Shown here piece after piece: positions 14,120-15,454 of a DNA stretch of 15,454 bases. The notes below the pieces were generated by a model. That model made no database searches. It was not told the origin of the DNA and worked only from the letters and a program-made list of their open reading frames with translations. Numbering within the stretch: the first letter of the stretch is position 1; every line of letters begins with the position of its first letter. Made by a program: the position numbers and the translations under genes. Source of the stretch: Anaerolineae bacterium (GTDB lineage: Bacteria; Chloroflexota; Anaerolineae; B4-G1). Location: the NCBI GenBank assembly GCA_030620125.1, contig JAUXFI010000021.1, positions 1-15,454 on the forward strand, written 5' to 3'.

Positions 14120-15393
14120 CCCCCCGTCTCGCGCGGCTCCGGCAGCCCTGTAGCCAGCACGTACCCGACCAGGCAAAGCCCCAGCGATACGGCGAACAGG
14201 CCGGCAAAGCCAAAAAAGTCTACAACCAACCCACCCAGCCCAGAGATCAAGACGACGACCCCCATCAGCGTGTTGGAAAGCCCCAGGTAGAGAGGGCGCT
14301 CGGCATCGGGGACCAGTTCCAGCAGGAAATTGCTGCCCGTCAGTATCTGGGCCGGACGCATCGCGCCGTCCAGGAAAAACAGGGGGAGAGCCAGGTAAGG
14401 GAGCCAGGCTCCCTGGGGCTCCAAGAGCGCCACCAGCCCCACCAGCACCAATGCCAGAAGCGGCGCCAGCCCGCTGCCCAGACTCCGCAACTGCATCACC
14501 ATCCGGTTCCCTCGCCGGTCGCTCAGGCGGCCCCAGGGCAGGTTGAAGATTAACAGGGCTGCAACACGGGTCGCCACGTAGACCCCCACCATGCCCTCCG
14601 GTGCTCCCAGCACATTCTTGGCATAGATGCCGTAGAAGGGGAGCGCGATGCTCGCCAACGCCATGACGAGCATCGCGGCGATGTAGCGACGGTAGACCCG
14701 GTCGGCCCGCAGGAGCCGCCCTGCCCGCCGCAACTGTTTCCCCACCGTCACCCGCTCGGCTACGACCGCGCCTGGAGGCTCCCGGATGAGAGAAAAGGCC
14801 GCCAGCGCCACGGCCATCACCGCGCAGTAGAGAAAGAACAGAACGGCGTGGCCGCGCGGGAAGGGGAGAGCCGGATAGTCCAGCATTGCCCTCACGATCA
14901 AGCCGGCCCCCAGTCCCAGCATGCCACCCAGGAATTGCCGCCAGGCAAAGAAACTTCCCCGCCGCCGGGCCGGGATTGTCTTCGCCACTACGTCAAAGAA
15001 CGCCAGCCCCGCCAGCCCGGCCGACAGGCGGGCGACGGCGTACAGGACGAAAAAGACCACCAGCAAGAGCAAGAGGTCGTCCGCCAGCCAGACCGCCGCC
15101 GCCAGGAGAAACCAGGCGAGGGTGCGGATCACCGCCGCCAGGTTGTAGCTGGGCATCTTGCGCTCCATCCGCTGGATGCGGGCGGAGACAAAGACCTGGG
15201 GCAAAAGCCAGCCGGCGTCCCCCATTGGGGCTACCAGCCCGATGAGCAGATTGGAGGTGGTCAACTGGCTCACGAACCAGGTGAGCACCAGCGGCGGGTC
15301 AACCAGCGCCTCGGCGAAGCGGAAGGCTGCGCCATTGAAGACACCCAGCGCAAAACTACGCTGGGTTTCACACTCAGGGATAGCAGGTTTCAT
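14116..15393 (-). CDS. MFS family transporter
   Basis: A 425-residue inner-membrane protein with about 12 hydrophobic segments in two halves, separated by a basic central loop (about 215-236, KQLRRAGRLLRADRVYRR). The MFS motif A appears at the start of the second half as GRLSDRRGNR (288-297). A related basic motif, ARIQRMERK, follows the second segment of the first half. The ATG at 15393 is chosen because GGGAG lies 4 nt ahead and a promoter just beyond; the frame is open 17 codons further upstream, but this would run through the promoter. The substrate cannot be predicted. It is convergent to the Pel-like genes, with its TAG sharing two bases with the TAA of the fragment, and is probably an independent unit. 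Confidence 0.9.
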   Translation of the reverse strand: MKPAIPECETQRSFALGVFNGAAFRFAEALVDPPLVLTWFVSQLTTSNLLIGLVAPMGDAGWLLPQVFVSARIQRMERKMPSYNLAAVIRTLAWFLLAAAVWLADDLLLLLVVFFVLYAVARLSAGLAGLAFFDVVAKTIPARRRGSFFAWRQFLGGMLGLGAGLIVRAMLDYPALPFPRGHAVLFFLYCAVMAVALAAFSLIREPPGAVVAERVTVGKQLRRAGRLLRADRVYRRYIAAMLVMALASIALPFYGIYAKNVLGAPEGMVGVYVATRVAALLIFNLPWGRLSDRRGNRMVMQLRSLGSGLAPLLALVLVGLVALLEPQGAWLPYLALPLFFLDGAMRPAQILTGSNFLLELVPDAERPLYLGLSNTLMGVVVLISGLGGLVVDFFGFAGLFAVSLGLCLVGYVLATGLPEPRETGG

Positions 15394-15422
15394 TCTTCTC
15401 CCTCGTTTTCTGTCTGGCCCCG

Positions 15423-15451
15423 ATTGTACCGCGCTAGTCCGCAATCCGCAA
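15423..15451 (-). promoter_or_regulatory. Probable sigma-70-type promoter of the MFS gene
   Basis: On the minus strand TTGCGG (15446-15451) and TACAAT (15423-15428) are separated by exactly 17 bp. TACAAT matches 5 of 6 consensus -10 bases; the -35 matches only its TTG. Predicted transcription start is about 7 bp downstream, giving a leader of about 25 nt before ATG 15393. Confidence 0.6.
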
Positions 15452-15454
15452 CCC

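Overview
This 15.45-kb, GC-rich, tightly packed window looks like a chromosomal piece of a Chloroflexota (Anaerolineae-like) bacterium. That placement is an inference from protein style and from short palindromic repeats resembling ones I associate with that phylum; there is no rRNA or other marker to prove it. Twelve of the thirteen genes or gene remnants lie on the + strand. The last, a transporter gene, faces them from the right edge. No tRNA, rRNA, CRISPR array, transposase or clear intrinsic terminator was seen.

Left block (1-6553): six reading frames overlap or nearly abut, as in one operon. In order they are the C-terminal part of a GT4 glycosyltransferase, a STAS anti-anti-sigma-type protein, two paralogous proteins (596 and 808 aa) with phosphodiester glycosidase (NAGPA/DUF2233) domains behind helical N-terminal regions, a damaged GlmU-type nucleotidyltransferase fragment, and an intact sugar-nucleotidyltransferase. 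A 160-bp non-coding, repeat-bearing spacer follows.

Middle block (6714-10276): a methyl-accepting chemotaxis-type receptor with an unusual four-cysteine C-terminal tail, and a REC-GAF-histidine kinase.

Right block (10375-14119): a PelF-type glycosyltransferase and a PelG-type membrane exporter, the two conserved partners of Pel-like exopolysaccharide loci. pelG is frameshifted at a run of nine T. It is followed by about 0.5 kb of broken reading frames: a membrane protein and a fragment ending in a conserved-looking soluble domain. A convergent MFS transporter gene with its own promoter closes the window.

Taken together the window reads as a Pel-like surface-polysaccharide locus with nucleotide-sugar supply, sensory genes and two unusual, apparently leaderless phosphodiester glycosidases. 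The Pel proteins expected for regulation, deacetylation/hydrolysis and assembly (PelD, PelA, PelE and others) are absent from this stretch. The most intriguing non-gene signal is a repeat family made of a 15-bp inverted repeat. Two copies sit downstream of, or at the end of, genes, and two of the three substituted stem pairs keep their base pairing. There are also several GC-rich mini-palindromes inside coding sequence, one of them in a broken gene. Lesions in the last 0.8 kb of the + strand fall mostly in homopolymers, so sequencing error has to be separated from true decay.
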